From assembly GCA_018332375.1 (NCBI GenBank), contig BOPV01000001.1:3658001-3722000 (forward strand): a DNA stretch of 64,000 nt, read 5' to 3'. The notes beneath the pieces are model-generated. The model was not told where the DNA came from, did no database searches, and saw nothing but the letters and a program-made list of their open reading frames with translations. The translations under genes and the position numbers were made by a program. Origin of the DNA: Roseiterribacter gracilis. GTDB taxonomy: Bacteria > Pseudomonadota > Alphaproteobacteria > BOG-932 > Roseiterribacteraceae. This document shows positions 1 to 8,043 of the stretch, piece by piece; within the stretch, counting starts at the first letter, position 1, and each line of letters opens with the position of its first letter.

Positions 1-803
1 TGTGCGTCAACGCCAACGACTCGCTGCCCGAAAATGGTGGCACGATCGAAATCGAATTGGCCGAGATCACGCCGGTCGGATCGTCGCCGCTCGCGGTCAG
101 CGAAACCGACGGAAGTTTCCATACGGCACGGCTGGAATCGGGGCAGCTGACAATCGGCCAGCGCTATGCGCGGCTGCGCGTGCGCGATCGCGGCTGCGGC
201 ATTCGCCAGGATGTGTTGGACCAGATTTTCGAACCGTTCTTCACGACCAAAGATCGCACGCGCGGAACCGGCCTCGGTCTCGCGGTCGTGCACGGTCTGT
301 TGCTCGCACATGACGGCGCCTATGCGGTGCGTTCGACGCCTGGCGATGGAACCGTGTTTGACGTCTATCTTCCCGCAGTCGACGCGCCGGCTGCAGTGGC
401 GACGCTGGGCACGCGTGTCGCCGGCACGCCCGGGCCAGCCATCGCAGCGTTGTTGCTGGACGACGAAGAAGATCTGCTCGACGCGATGCGCATCGGCCTC
501 AAGCGGCTGGGCTTCGCTGTGGCGGCGACCAATTCACCCGGCCAGGCGCTGGCCTGGCTGCGGGAGAAACCGGGTGCATTCCAAGTGCTGATTACCGATC
601 AAGTGATGCCGGGCATGCGCGGCACCGCGCTGATTCCGCTGGCAAAGGCCGCCGATCCGGCGGTGCGCGTGATTTTGACCACCGGCTATAGTGACGGCGC
701 GACCGAACGGATCGCGCGCGAAGCCGGCGCCGATGCGTTTGTCCTGAAACCCGTGCCGCCGGAAACGATGGCGCGCACCGCACGCTCGTTGTTCGCCGCA
801 TGA
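1..803 (+). CDS. Hybrid sensor histidine kinase, C-terminal part (cut by left edge)
   Basis: Only the end of this protein is inside the window; the first complete codon is at base 3 and the frame is open to the edge. The visible part starts in the N-box of a GHKL ATPase domain ([12 protein letters not shown]), followed by the G1 box RDRGCGI, the F-box FEPFFTTK and the G2 box [11 protein letters not shown]. After a short Ala/Pro linker comes a receiver domain with the acidic pair in [10 protein letters not shown], the phospho-acceptor Asp in [10 protein letters not shown] and the conserved Lys in FVLKPVPP. The His-containing dimerisation domain and the sensory part lie outside the window. The stop codon overlaps the next ATG (ATGA), so the kinase is translationally coupled to a LuxR-type regulator and probably works with it. 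The signal sensed cannot be inferred. Confidence 0.9.
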   Translation, partial: CVNANDSLPENGGTIEIELAEITPVGSSPLAVSETDGSFHTARLESGQLTIGQRYARLRVRDRGCGIRQDVLDQIFEPFFTTKDRTRGTGLGLAVVHGLLLAHDGAYAVRSTPGDGTVFDVYLPAVDAPAAVATLGTRVAGTPGPAIAALLLDDEEDLLDAMRIGLKRLGFAVAATNSPGQALAWLREKPGAFQVLITDQVMPGMRGTALIPLAKAADPAVRVILTTGYSDGATERIAREAGADAFVLKPVPPETMARTARSLFAA

Positions 804-1450
804 ACAAACGCCTTCTGATCGCCGACGACCATCCGCTCTACCGCGAAGCTGTACGCGGGCAGGTCGAGCGTCTGATTCCCGGTGCCACGATCGATGAAGC
901 GGCGTCGCTGGAAGAAGCGCTGGCCTTCCACGGCCGCTACGACCTGATCGTGGTCGACTTTCAAATGCCGGGCATGACGATCGATGCAGGCGTACCGCGT
1001 CTGGTTGCGGCGTTCCCGGGATGTCCGGTGGCGATGATGTCGGGCGTCGCGCGGCCGCGCGAAGTGCGCGCTGCGTTGAAAGCCGGCGCGCGCGGCTTTC
1101 TTCCCAAGACATTGCCGGCTGCGGCGCTGGCTGCAGCGCTGGAAATTCTGTTTGCCGGCGGCACCTACGTGCCGCTTGAAACCGTGCTCGACGAGGAAAG
1201 CGGCGACGAAATCGCCTCCGACACGCCGGTGCGTGCGGTGCCGAGCTGGATGGAATCGCTGTCGCCGCGCGATCGCCGGATCCTGGTCGCGATCGGGCGC
1301 GGCCTGACCAACAAAGAAATCGCGCGCGAACTCGAACTCGCCGAAGTCACGATCAAGGTCAATTTGCAGCAGATCTTCCGAAAAATCGGCGCGCGCACGC
1401 GTTCGGAAGCTGCGGTGATCGCGGTCCGTGCAGGACTGTTGGGCGATTGA
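800..1450 (+). CDS. LuxR/NarL-family response regulator
   Basis: A 216-residue transcription factor. Residues 1-120 form a receiver domain with acidic residues in LLIADDHPLY and the phospho-acceptor Asp53 in VVDFQMPGM. Residues about 150-212 form a LuxR-type helix-turn-helix, starting LSPRDRRILVAIGRGLTNKE and continuing with EVTIKVNLQQIFRKIGA. The length and the two-domain order are typical of NarL/FixJ regulators. Its ATG overlaps the stop of the upstream hybrid kinase by four bases, which makes that kinase the likely partner. Target genes are not identifiable here. Confidence 0.93.
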   Translation: MNKRLLIADDHPLYREAVRGQVERLIPGATIDEAASLEEALAFHGRYDLIVVDFQMPGMTIDAGVPRLVAAFPGCPVAMMSGVARPREVRAALKAGARGFLPKTLPAAALAAALEILFAGGTYVPLETVLDEESGDEIASDTPVRAVPSWMESLSPRDRRILVAIGRGLTNKEIARELELAEVTIKVNLQQIFRKIGARTRSEAAVIAVRAGLLGD

Positions 1451-1515
1451 GTTGGTGAATCAAACGTTTGCACAGCTCGCGATCGGCAACTTCCCGACTG
1501 AATCCAACCGCAAAC

Positions 1516-1551
1516 GCGACGATTCCTGTCGCGGATTAGTCCGGATATCCG
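1516..1551. other. Intergenic hairpin and palindrome between two regulator genes
   Basis: The 166-base gap between the LuxR-type regulator and the next receiver gene holds a weak stem (GCGAC, 7-base loop, GTCGC at 1516-1532) and a 10-base palindrome CGGATATCCG (1542-1551). The stem lacks a T-run, so termination is doubtful. The palindrome could be an operator for the following gene. Both readings are inference from symmetry alone. Confidence 0.25.
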
Positions 1552-1616
1552 CACGGATATAGGCCCTATACCGACGCCGTACTGCGCGGTTGGCGGCCCG
1601 ACCCTAGGGTCCGGCC

Positions 1617-2024
1617 ATGCAAGTTCTTCTAGTTGATGACGATGCGGACCACCTCGCCTTTATGACGGCGTTGCTGCGTCGGGCGGGCCACCACCCGCAT
1701 AGTTTTACCGACGCGCAGACCGCGCTCGACCGCCTGGCCGAAGGGACCGAGGTCGATGCCGTCGTGACCGACGTCTTCATGCCTCTGATGGATGGGGTCG
1801 AATTTACGCGTGCGATCCGCCGCCACGCGCCGGCCCTGCCGATCATCGCAGTGACCGGCGGATTTGGTGGAATTTCGCACCCGTATGAGCGCGCCATGGC
1901 CGCCTTTGGCGCCCGCCAGGTCTTCCGCAAACCGGTCGACGCGGCCGAATTGCTGCGGGCAATCGAGCGCCTGCCGGGCATGGACGAACAAGTCCTGGCC
2001 GACGGCACCGTAAAGGCGAGCTGA
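1617..2024 (+). CDS. Single-domain response regulator
   Basis: A 135-residue stand-alone receiver domain. The acidic cluster is in MQVLLVDDDADH, the phospho-acceptor is Asp52 in VVTDVFMPLMDG, the Thr switch is in IIAVTGG and the conserved Lys is in VFRKPVDAAELL. There is no output domain, so it acts through protein contacts, as CheY or DivK do. It lies about 75 bases upstream of cheA on the same strand, which suggests a link to the chemotaxis operon, although a dedicated cheY follows further down. The C-terminal 15 residues are a short tail of unknown role. Confidence 0.9.
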   Translation: MQVLLVDDDADHLAFMTALLRRAGHHPHSFTDAQTALDRLAEGTEVDAVVTDVFMPLMDGVEFTRAIRRHAPALPIIAVTGGFGGISHPYERAMAAFGARQVFRKPVDAAELLRAIERLPGMDEQVLADGTVKAS

Positions 2025-2098
2025 TTTAACGCATTCGTTACATCCAAAGGCCAGCTTCGGCGCCGGCCCCAGCTGCATTCAGGGGATGAGGACCGGCT

Positions 2099-4732
2099 AT
2101 GGACGATCTGCTTCGCGAATTCCTGACCGAGACGAGTGAGAGCGTTGCGCTGCTCGACGTCGAGCTAGTGCGCCTCGAGCGCGAGCCGAACGATCCGGGC
2201 CTGCTCTCGTCGATTTTCCGCTTGGTCCACACGATCAAAGGCACGTGCGGTTTCCTCGGCCTGCCCCGCCTCGAATCGGTGGCCCATGCCGGCGAGAACG
2301 TCCTCGGCAAATTCCGCGACGGCGAGCTGGTGGTGACGCCGCCGGCGGTCACGCTGATCCTGCAATCGCTCGACCGCATCAAGTCGATCCTGTCGGTGCT
2401 GGAAGAAACCGGGTCCGAACCGGCCGGCAACGACGCCGACCTGATCGAACGTCTGCATCGTGCCGAACACGGTGATTTCGGCGAATCCGGCGCGCCTGCC
2501 GCTGCCAGCGCCGTTCTGGAAGAAATCGCCGCTGCGGTTACGCATGCGGTCGAACACGAAGAAGCCGAAGTCGCGCACCCGTTGCCGGCGACCCAGGCCG
2601 CAGCTGCCGTGCCCGCCGCACCTCCGCAAGTTCAAGATGGCGCGCCGGCCAAGGAAAGCGCAGTTGCATCGCAGTCGATCCGCGTCGGCGTCGATCTGCT
2701 CGAAAATCTGATGACCACGGTCAGCGAACTGGTGCTGACGCGCAATCAACTGCTGCAGATCCTGCGCCAGCAGAAAGAAACGGAATTCACCGGTCCGCTG
2801 CAGCGCCTGAACCAGGTCGTCAGCGAGCTGCAGGAAGGCGTCATGAAGACGCGCATGCAGCCGATCGGAAATGCGTGGGGCAAGCTGCCACGCATCGTGC
2901 GCGACCTGGCGCACGAACTGAACAAGAAGATCGAACTCGAAATGCGCGGGGCCGAGACCGAACTCGACCGCCAGGTTCTCGAGCTGATCAAAGATCCGCT
3001 GACGCACATGGTGCGCAACTCGGCCGACCACGGCATCGAGAAGCCCAGCGAACGCGTCAATAGCGGCAAACACGAAACCGGCCGCATCGTGCTCAACGCC
3101 TATCATCAGGGCGGGCACATCATTGTTGAGATCGCGGACGACGGCAAAGGCCTGCCGATCGACAAGATCAAAGCGAAGGTGATCAAGAACGGTCTCGCGA
3201 CCGAAGCCGAACTGGCGCAGCTCACCGATACGCAGATCCAGCAATATATTTTCCGCGCCGGCTTCTCGACCGCCGAAGCGGTGACCTCGGTGTCGGGCCG
3301 CGGCGTCGGCATGGACGTCGTCAAGACGAACATCGAAAAGATCGGCGGCACGATCGAACTGAAGTCGGTCTACGGCCAGGGTTCGACCTTCACCATCAAG
3401 ATCCCGCTAACCTTGGCGATTGTCTCGGCGCTGATCGTCGAAAGCGCGGGCGAACGTTATGCGATCCCGCAGCTGTCGGTGGTCGAGTTGGTGCGCGCGT
3501 CGGAACGCGCGGCCGAAGGTGAAAACCGCATCGAACGCATCAAGGGCGCGGCGGTGTTGCGCTTGCGCGACCGCCTGCTGCCGCTGGTGTCGTTGCAGGA
3601 AATTCTGCAGCTCGAGCCGACAGCAGCCGAAGACTCCGAACGTTTCATCGTCGTCGCCCAAGTCGGCAATTACGCGTTCGGCATCATCGTCGACCGCGTC
3701 TTCGATACCGAAGAAATCGTGGTCAAACCGGTGGCGCCGCTGCTGCGTCACATCTCGATGTTCTCGGGCAACACGATCCTGGGCGATGGCTCGGTGATCA
3801 TGATCCTGGATCCGAACGGCATCGCGCAGGCGACCGGCGAAATGATCGCATCGGAACGCAACGCCATGGCCAAGCAGGAAGAGCAGGCGACCGGTCTCGA
3901 CGAGACGACTGCATTGCTGGTGTTCCGCGCCGGTGGCGTCGGTCCGAAAGCGGTGCCGCTGTCGCTGGTCAGCCGCCTCGAAGAGTTCGATCTCAAAGAC
4001 ATCGAAATGGCGCGCGGCCAGCACGTCATTCAGTATCGCGGCAAGTTGATGCCGCTGATCCGTTTCGACAATTCCAAGCCGTTGGCGACGACGGGCCATT
4101 GTCCGGCGCTGGTGTTCGCCGACCGCGAACGTGCGATGGGTCTGCTGGTCGACGAGATCGTCGATATCGTCGACGAACAGGTCGAAATCCAGCTTCAGTC
4201 GGATCAGCAGGGCGTGATCGGCAGCGCGGTCGTGGCCGGCAAGGCCACCGACATGATCGATGCCGGCTTCTGGCTGACGCAGGCCTTCCGTGATTGGTTC
4301 GGTTCGGTTGATCGCTATGTCGATCAGACCGGCCACAGCAACAGCAGCACCGGTCGCCGCATTCTGCTGGTCGATGACAGCCCGTTCTTCCGCAATCTGC
4401 TGACGCCGATGCTGCAGGTCGCCGGCTATCACGTCACCACCGTCGAAAGCGCGCTTGCCGCCTTGGAATTGGTGGAGCGTGGCGAACGGTTCGACGTCAT
4501 CGTCAGCGACATCGAAATGCCCGGCATGTCGGGCTTCGAATTCGCCGAGAAGATAAAAAGCGACGCGCGCGTCAGCAGCACGCCGGTCGTCGCGCTGTCG
4601 AGCCACGCATCGCCCGCCGATCTCGATCGCGGCCGCGCTGCCGGCTTTGACGACTACGTTGCCAAACTTGACCGCGACGCGCTGCTCGCAGCGCTGTCCG
4701 AAACGCTTGCCGAGCACAGGAGCGCCGCATGA
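2099..4732 (+). CDS. cheA: Chemotaxis histidine kinase CheA with C-terminal receiver domain
   Basis: An 877-residue hybrid CheA. Residues 1-105 are the HPt (P1) domain with phospho-His44 in RLVHTIKGTCGF. An Ala/Pro-rich linker of about 130-195 replaces a clear P2 domain. The dimerisation helices (P3) follow, then the ATPase P4 with N-box MVRNSADHGIE near residue 303, G1 ADDGKGL and G2 GRGVGMD near 400. A CheW-like P5 covers about 445-590, and a second, diverged CheW-like module about 603-735. The receiver at about 754-870 has its Asp in VIVSDIEMPG. The start is supported by a GGGGATGAGGA ribosome site. The stop overlaps cheW (ATGA). The kinase would phosphorylate CheY and CheB of the same operon, and its own receiver may act as a phosphate sink. 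Confidence 0.96.
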   Translation: MDDLLREFLTETSESVALLDVELVRLEREPNDPGLLSSIFRLVHTIKGTCGFLGLPRLESVAHAGENVLGKFRDGELVVTPPAVTLILQSLDRIKSILSVLEETGSEPAGNDADLIERLHRAEHGDFGESGAPAAASAVLEEIAAAVTHAVEHEEAEVAHPLPATQAAAAVPAAPPQVQDGAPAKESAVASQSIRVGVDLLENLMTTVSELVLTRNQLLQILRQQKETEFTGPLQRLNQVVSELQEGVMKTRMQPIGNAWGKLPRIVRDLAHELNKKIELEMRGAETELDRQVLELIKDPLTHMVRNSADHGIEKPSERVNSGKHETGRIVLNAYHQGGHIIVEIADDGKGLPIDKIKAKVIKNGLATEAELAQLTDTQIQQYIFRAGFSTAEAVTSVSGRGVGMDVVKTNIEKIGGTIELKSVYGQGSTFTIKIPLTLAIVSALIVESAGERYAIPQLSVVELVRASERAAEGENRIERIKGAAVLRLRDRLLPLVSLQEILQLEPTAAEDSERFIVVAQVGNYAFGIIVDRVFDTEEIVVKPVAPLLRHISMFSGNTILGDGSVIMILDPNGIAQATGEMIASERNAMAKQEEQATGLDETTALLVFRAGGVGPKAVPLSLVSRLEEFDLKDIEMARGQHVIQYRGKLMPLIRFDNSKPLATTGHCPALVFADRERAMGLLVDEIVDIVDEQVEIQLQSDQQGVIGSAVVAGKATDMIDAGFWLTQAFRDWFGSVDRYVDQTGHSNSSTGRRILLVDDSPFFRNLLTPMLQVAGYHVTTVESALAALELVERGERFDVIVSDIEMPGMSGFEFAEKIKSDARVSSTPVVALSSHASPADLDRGRAAGFDDYVAKLDRDALLAALSETLAEHRSAA

Positions 4733-5223
4733 GCGGGAAAGAAATCGTATTGTCGGGCGGCAACGCCCTGGCACACGCCAGCCACGACGTCGCGGAATAC
4801 GTAACCACGATCGTCGATGGCCAGCTGTTCGGCATTCCGGTTCTGCAGGTGCAGGACGTGCTGGGTCCGCAACGCGTGACGCGCATTCCGCTGGCGCCGA
4901 AAGAAGTCGCCGGTGCGCTGAATCTGCGCGGCCGCATCGTCACCGCGATCGACGTGCGCACGCGCCTCGGCCTCGTCAAGCGTCAGGGCGATCACCGCGC
5001 CATGTCGATCGTGGTCGAACATGGCGGCGAGCTGTACAGCCTGATCGTCGATGAAGTGGGCGAGGTTCTGTCGCTGCCGGCCGATCGTCTCGAGGCCAAT
5101 CCGCCGACCCTGGATTCGGGCTGGCGTTCGGTCTCGCTGGGCATCCATCGGCTCGAAGGTCGCCTGCTGGTGGTCGTCGATGTCGCACGTCTGCTCGACT
5201 TCACGCGCGCCGAGGCCGCATAA
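4729..5223 (+). CDS. cheW: Chemotaxis coupling protein CheW
   Basis: A 164-residue CheW-like scaffold that links receptors to CheA. It contains the typical beta-barrel segments TTIVDGQLFGIPVLQVQDVL, PLAPKEVAGALNLRGRIVTA and YSLIVDEVGEVLSLP. Its ATG overlaps the cheA stop by four bases, so it is translationally coupled. It is the only free-standing CheW in the operon. No receptor gene is in the window, so its receptor partners must be encoded elsewhere. Confidence 0.95.
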   Translation: MSGKEIVLSGGNALAHASHDVAEYVTTIVDGQLFGIPVLQVQDVLGPQRVTRIPLAPKEVAGALNLRGRIVTAIDVRTRLGLVKRQGDHRAMSIVVEHGGELYSLIVDEVGEVLSLPADRLEANPPTLDSGWRSVSLGIHRLEGRLLVVVDVARLLDFTRAEAA

Positions 5224-5333
5224 GGCTTGGATTCGCCCTGGCGTTTGCGACTTCGTCCCAACGCCCCGATTGACGCGGACCTCCGGATCCGGCCCGATTA
5301 CAGCTGACCCGTGGGGATCATGAGAGCACCGAC

Positions 5334-5699
5334 ATGAAGACGTGCCTGGTCGTGGATGATTCCGGCGTTATCCGCAAAGTTGCGCGCCGCATTCTTGAGC
5401 AGATGTCCTTTGATTGCAGTGAGGCCGAAAACGGTCTGATTGCGCTCGACGCCTGCAAAGCGCGGATGCCCGACGCGGTTCTGCTCGACTGGAACATGCC
5501 GGTGATGAGCGGCATCGATTTCCTGAAAGGCTTGCGCGCCATGCCCGGCGGCGACAAGCCGAAGGTCGTGCTGTGCACCACCAATAACGATATGAAGCAC
5601 ATCGTCGAAGCGCTCGGCGCCGGCGCAGACGAGTACATCATGAAGCCCTTCGATCACGACATCGTGCAGGCCAAGTTTGCGCAGATCGGCCTGGTGTGA
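5334..5699 (+). CDS. cheY: Chemotaxis response regulator CheY
   Basis: A 121-residue single receiver domain. The acidic pair is in CLVVDDSGVIRKVARRIL, the phospho-acceptor is Asp52 in VLLDWNMPVMSG, the Thr switch is in VVLCTTNND and the Lys is in EYIMKPFDHDI. The DDSG..RK signature is typical of alphaproteobacterial CheY-type proteins. It follows cheW after a 110-base gap that may hold its own promoter, and its stop codon overlaps the GTG start of cheB. CheA would phosphorylate it. Whether it targets the flagellar motor or another output cannot be told from sequence. Confidence 0.92.
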   Translation: MKTCLVVDDSGVIRKVARRILEQMSFDCSEAENGLIALDACKARMPDAVLLDWNMPVMSGIDFLKGLRAMPGGDKPKVVLCTTNNDMKHIVEALGAGADEYIMKPFDHDIVQAKFAQIGLV

Positions 5700-6829
5700 G
5701 CGTCGTGACAGCTCCCCAGCCAGATAATGGCAAAATCCGCGTCATGATCGCGGATGACTCTGCAGTCATTCGTGGATTGACGACGCGCGCGCTTGAAGCT
5801 GAACCCGACATCGAAGTCGTGGCCAGCGTGCCCGACGGGCGTATGGCGGTGGCACAGCTCGAACGTACCGTCGTCGATGTGATCGTGCTCGACGTTGAAA
5901 TGCCGAACATGGACGGCCTCACCGCGATCCCGCACCTGCTGAAGGTGGCGCCGCTGGTGAAGATCGTCATGTCGTCAACGTTGACGGTGAAGAACGCCGA
6001 GACGTCGATGAAGGCGATGCAGGCCGGCGCCGCCGACTGTCTGCCGAAACCGACTGCGACGCGTGATATGCTGGGCGCGGCCGACTTCAATCGCATGCTG
6101 GTTGAGAAGGTGCGTTCGCTGGGCCAGGCTGCGCAACGCGGCGGTTCACGCGCTCGTACCGTTGCTGCACGCGGCACCCCGTCGACGGTGCCGATGCGTC
6201 CGGTGTCGACGTTGCCGCGCGCATTGCCGCCGGCGCGTCCGATGCCGGTCATGGCGCCGAAGATCATTGCGATCGGCAGCTCGACCGGCGGTCCGCAGGC
6301 TTTGTTTGAAGTGTTGAAGCATCTCGCCGGGACCGATTGTCCGCCGATCATGCTGACGCAGCATATGCCGCCGACCTTCACGACGATTCTGGCCGATCAC
6401 ATTCAGCGCCAGTGCGGCATTCCGACGATTGAAGTGCAGGACGGCACGCCGCTGCAGCGCGGGCGCGTGCATGTCGCACCGGGGGACTTTCACATGACCG
6501 TGTCGTCCGACGGCGGCACGTTGCATATCGACAAGAACCCGCCCGAGAATTTCTGCCGCCCGGCCGTCGATCCGATGTTGCGGTCGGTGGTGGCGGCGTT
6601 CGGTCCGCGGGTCTTGACCTTGATCCTGACCGGCATGGGTTCGGACGGACTCAAAGGTTGCGGCAAAGTCGTCGAAAGCGGCGGCGCAGTGTTGGCGCAA
6701 GACGAAGCGACCAGCGTCGTGTGGGGCATGCCGGGCGCGGTCGCGACGGCAGGTCTTTGCAGCGCCGTGTTGCCGCTGACGGAAATTGGCCCGCGCCTCA
6801 AGGCGCTTGCAACCGCGCGGGCGGCGTAA
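5696..6829 (+). CDS. cheB: Protein-glutamate methylesterase CheB
   Basis: A 377-residue CheB with a GTG start whose bases overlap the cheY stop TGA. The receiver domain (about 14-130) has its acidic residues in VMIADDSAVIRG and phospho-Asp66 in VIVLDVEMPNMDG. A Pro/Arg-rich linker of about 145-187 leads to the methylesterase domain. Its catalytic Ser (about 196) is in IAIGSSTGGPQAL, the His (about 223) in LTQHMPPTF and the Asp in LILTGMGSDGLKG. It demethylates receptors and is activated by CheA phosphorylation. It sits directly before cheR, the opposing methyltransferase. Confidence 0.95.
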   Translation: MSVVTAPQPDNGKIRVMIADDSAVIRGLTTRALEAEPDIEVVASVPDGRMAVAQLERTVVDVIVLDVEMPNMDGLTAIPHLLKVAPLVKIVMSSTLTVKNAETSMKAMQAGAADCLPKPTATRDMLGAADFNRMLVEKVRSLGQAAQRGGSRARTVAARGTPSTVPMRPVSTLPRALPPARPMPVMAPKIIAIGSSTGGPQALFEVLKHLAGTDCPPIMLTQHMPPTFTTILADHIQRQCGIPTIEVQDGTPLQRGRVHVAPGDFHMTVSSDGGTLHIDKNPPENFCRPAVDPMLRSVVAAFGPRVLTLILTGMGSDGLKGCGKVVESGGAVLAQDEATSVVWGMPGAVATAGLCSAVLPLTEIGPRLKALATARAA

Positions 6830-6833
6830 CGCG

Positions 6834-7670
6834 ATGCGGCCAGCCGATTTCGAACTTCTGTCGAACCTGCTGAAGCTGAATTCCGGCCTCGTTCTGACGC
6901 CGGACAAAGCCTACCTGCTCGAATCGCGCCTGATGCCGGTGGCGCGCAAGCACCAGATCCCGACGATGGAAGCGCTCGCCGATAAGGTGCGCTCGCGTCC
7001 GGACGACACGTTGCTGCGCGACATCACCGAAGCGATGACGACCAACGAGTCGTCGTTCTTCCGTGATTCCAAACCGTTCGATCAACTGCGCGACGTGTTG
7101 CTGCCGCGCATGCTGGAAGCGCGCGGCGCCCGCAAGCAGCTGCGCATCTGGTGCGCCGCCGCTTCGTCGGGGCAGGAGCCGTATTCGATCTCGATGATCT
7201 TGAAAGAACAGGCGGCGAAACTCGCCGGCTGGAAGATCGACATTATCGGCACCGATCTTTCGAACCCGATTCTCGATCGCGCCAAAGAAGGCCTCTACAC
7301 GCAGTTTGAAGTGCAGCGCGGCCTGCCGATCACCTTGCTGGTGAAGTACTTCAAGCAAGAAGGCGACAAGTGGCGCATCTCGGACGACATCAAGAAGATG
7401 GTGCAGTATCGCCGTCTCAACTTGCTGCAGCCGTTCGGTGATCTCGGTCAGTTCGACATCGTCTTCTGCCGCAACGTGCTGATCTATTTCGATCAGCCGA
7501 CCAAAGCGAAAGTGCTCGAGGCGATTTCCAAGCAGATGCCGAATGACGGCGTGCTGTTGTTGGGCGGCGCCGAAACCGTGCTTGGCGTCACCGACCGATT
7601 CCGGCCGATGGAAGGGCAGCGCGGCCTGTATGAGCTTTCGACCGCACCAGCATTGCAAAAAGCGGTCTGA
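6834..7670 (+). CDS. cheR: Chemotaxis protein methyltransferase CheR
   Basis: A 278-residue SAM-dependent methyltransferase acting on receptor glutamates. The ATG at 6834 lies four bases after the cheB stop and gives the usual CheR length; an upstream in-frame start inside cheB is unlikely. The N-terminal helical part has TNESSFFRD. The SAM fold follows with RIWCAAASSGQEPYSI, DIIGTDLSNPILDRA and the hallmark FCRNVLIYFD. It closes the chemotaxis operon. No obvious T-rich terminator follows. Confidence 0.95.
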   Translation: MRPADFELLSNLLKLNSGLVLTPDKAYLLESRLMPVARKHQIPTMEALADKVRSRPDDTLLRDITEAMTTNESSFFRDSKPFDQLRDVLLPRMLEARGARKQLRIWCAAASSGQEPYSISMILKEQAAKLAGWKIDIIGTDLSNPILDRAKEGLYTQFEVQRGLPITLLVKYFKQEGDKWRISDDIKKMVQYRRLNLLQPFGDLGQFDIVFCRNVLIYFDQPTKAKVLEAISKQMPNDGVLLLGGAETVLGVTDRFRPMEGQRGLYELSTAPALQKAV

Positions 7671-7703
7671 TTTTTACAGCCTGTCGGCGCTAGACAGTCG
7701 GTC

Positions 7704-8036
7704 ATGAAACTTCCGACGCAAGCTTTCACGACGATCGACTGGGCCAACGTGCCCGTCACCGAACATGCCGGCGAGACTGGCATGGCCTATTGGCGCACGC
7801 ATCAAGTCGGCGATCTGCGCGTACGCATGGTCGAGTACTCGCCCGGCTATCTTGCCGATCATTGGTGCGATCGCGGTCACGTCTTGTTGGTGCTGGAAGG
7901 CGAGATCGTGTCCGAGCTGCGCGACGGCCGCACGTCAACGCTGACGGCAGGCATGAGCTATCAAGTGTCCGATTTCGGCGATCCCGCACATCGTTCGTCC
8001 ACCAAGACGGGCGCGAAGTTGTTTATCGTCGATTGA
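7704..8036 (+). CDS. Small cupin-fold protein
   Basis: A 110-residue single-domain protein. The central segment YLADHWCDRGHVLLVLEGEI, with its DHWC motif and a second His, followed by a glycine turn and a late HRSS, fits a minimal cupin barrel like the small proteins annotated as DHCW-motif cupins. The family assignment is from memory of the motif. No substrate is known. It follows cheR by 33 bases on the same strand but is not a chemotaxis protein. It converges with the membrane protein gene to its right, with only seven bases between the two stops. Confidence 0.75.
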   Translation: MKLPTQAFTTIDWANVPVTEHAGETGMAYWRTHQVGDLRVRMVEYSPGYLADHWCDRGHVLLVLEGEIVSELRDGRTSTLTAGMSYQVSDFGDPAHRSSTKTGAKLFIVD

Positions 8037-8043
8037 CTGCGCG

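Noticed and set aside
2029..2045. TTAACGCATTCGTTA before cheA as a full CtrA site
   Set aside because: Only the first half matches TTAA; the second half is GTTA, two bases off, so I do not call it.
3407..4774. Minus-strand frame of 455 residues opposite cheA
   Set aside because: Shadow of the CheA coding frame; no domain and no start signal.
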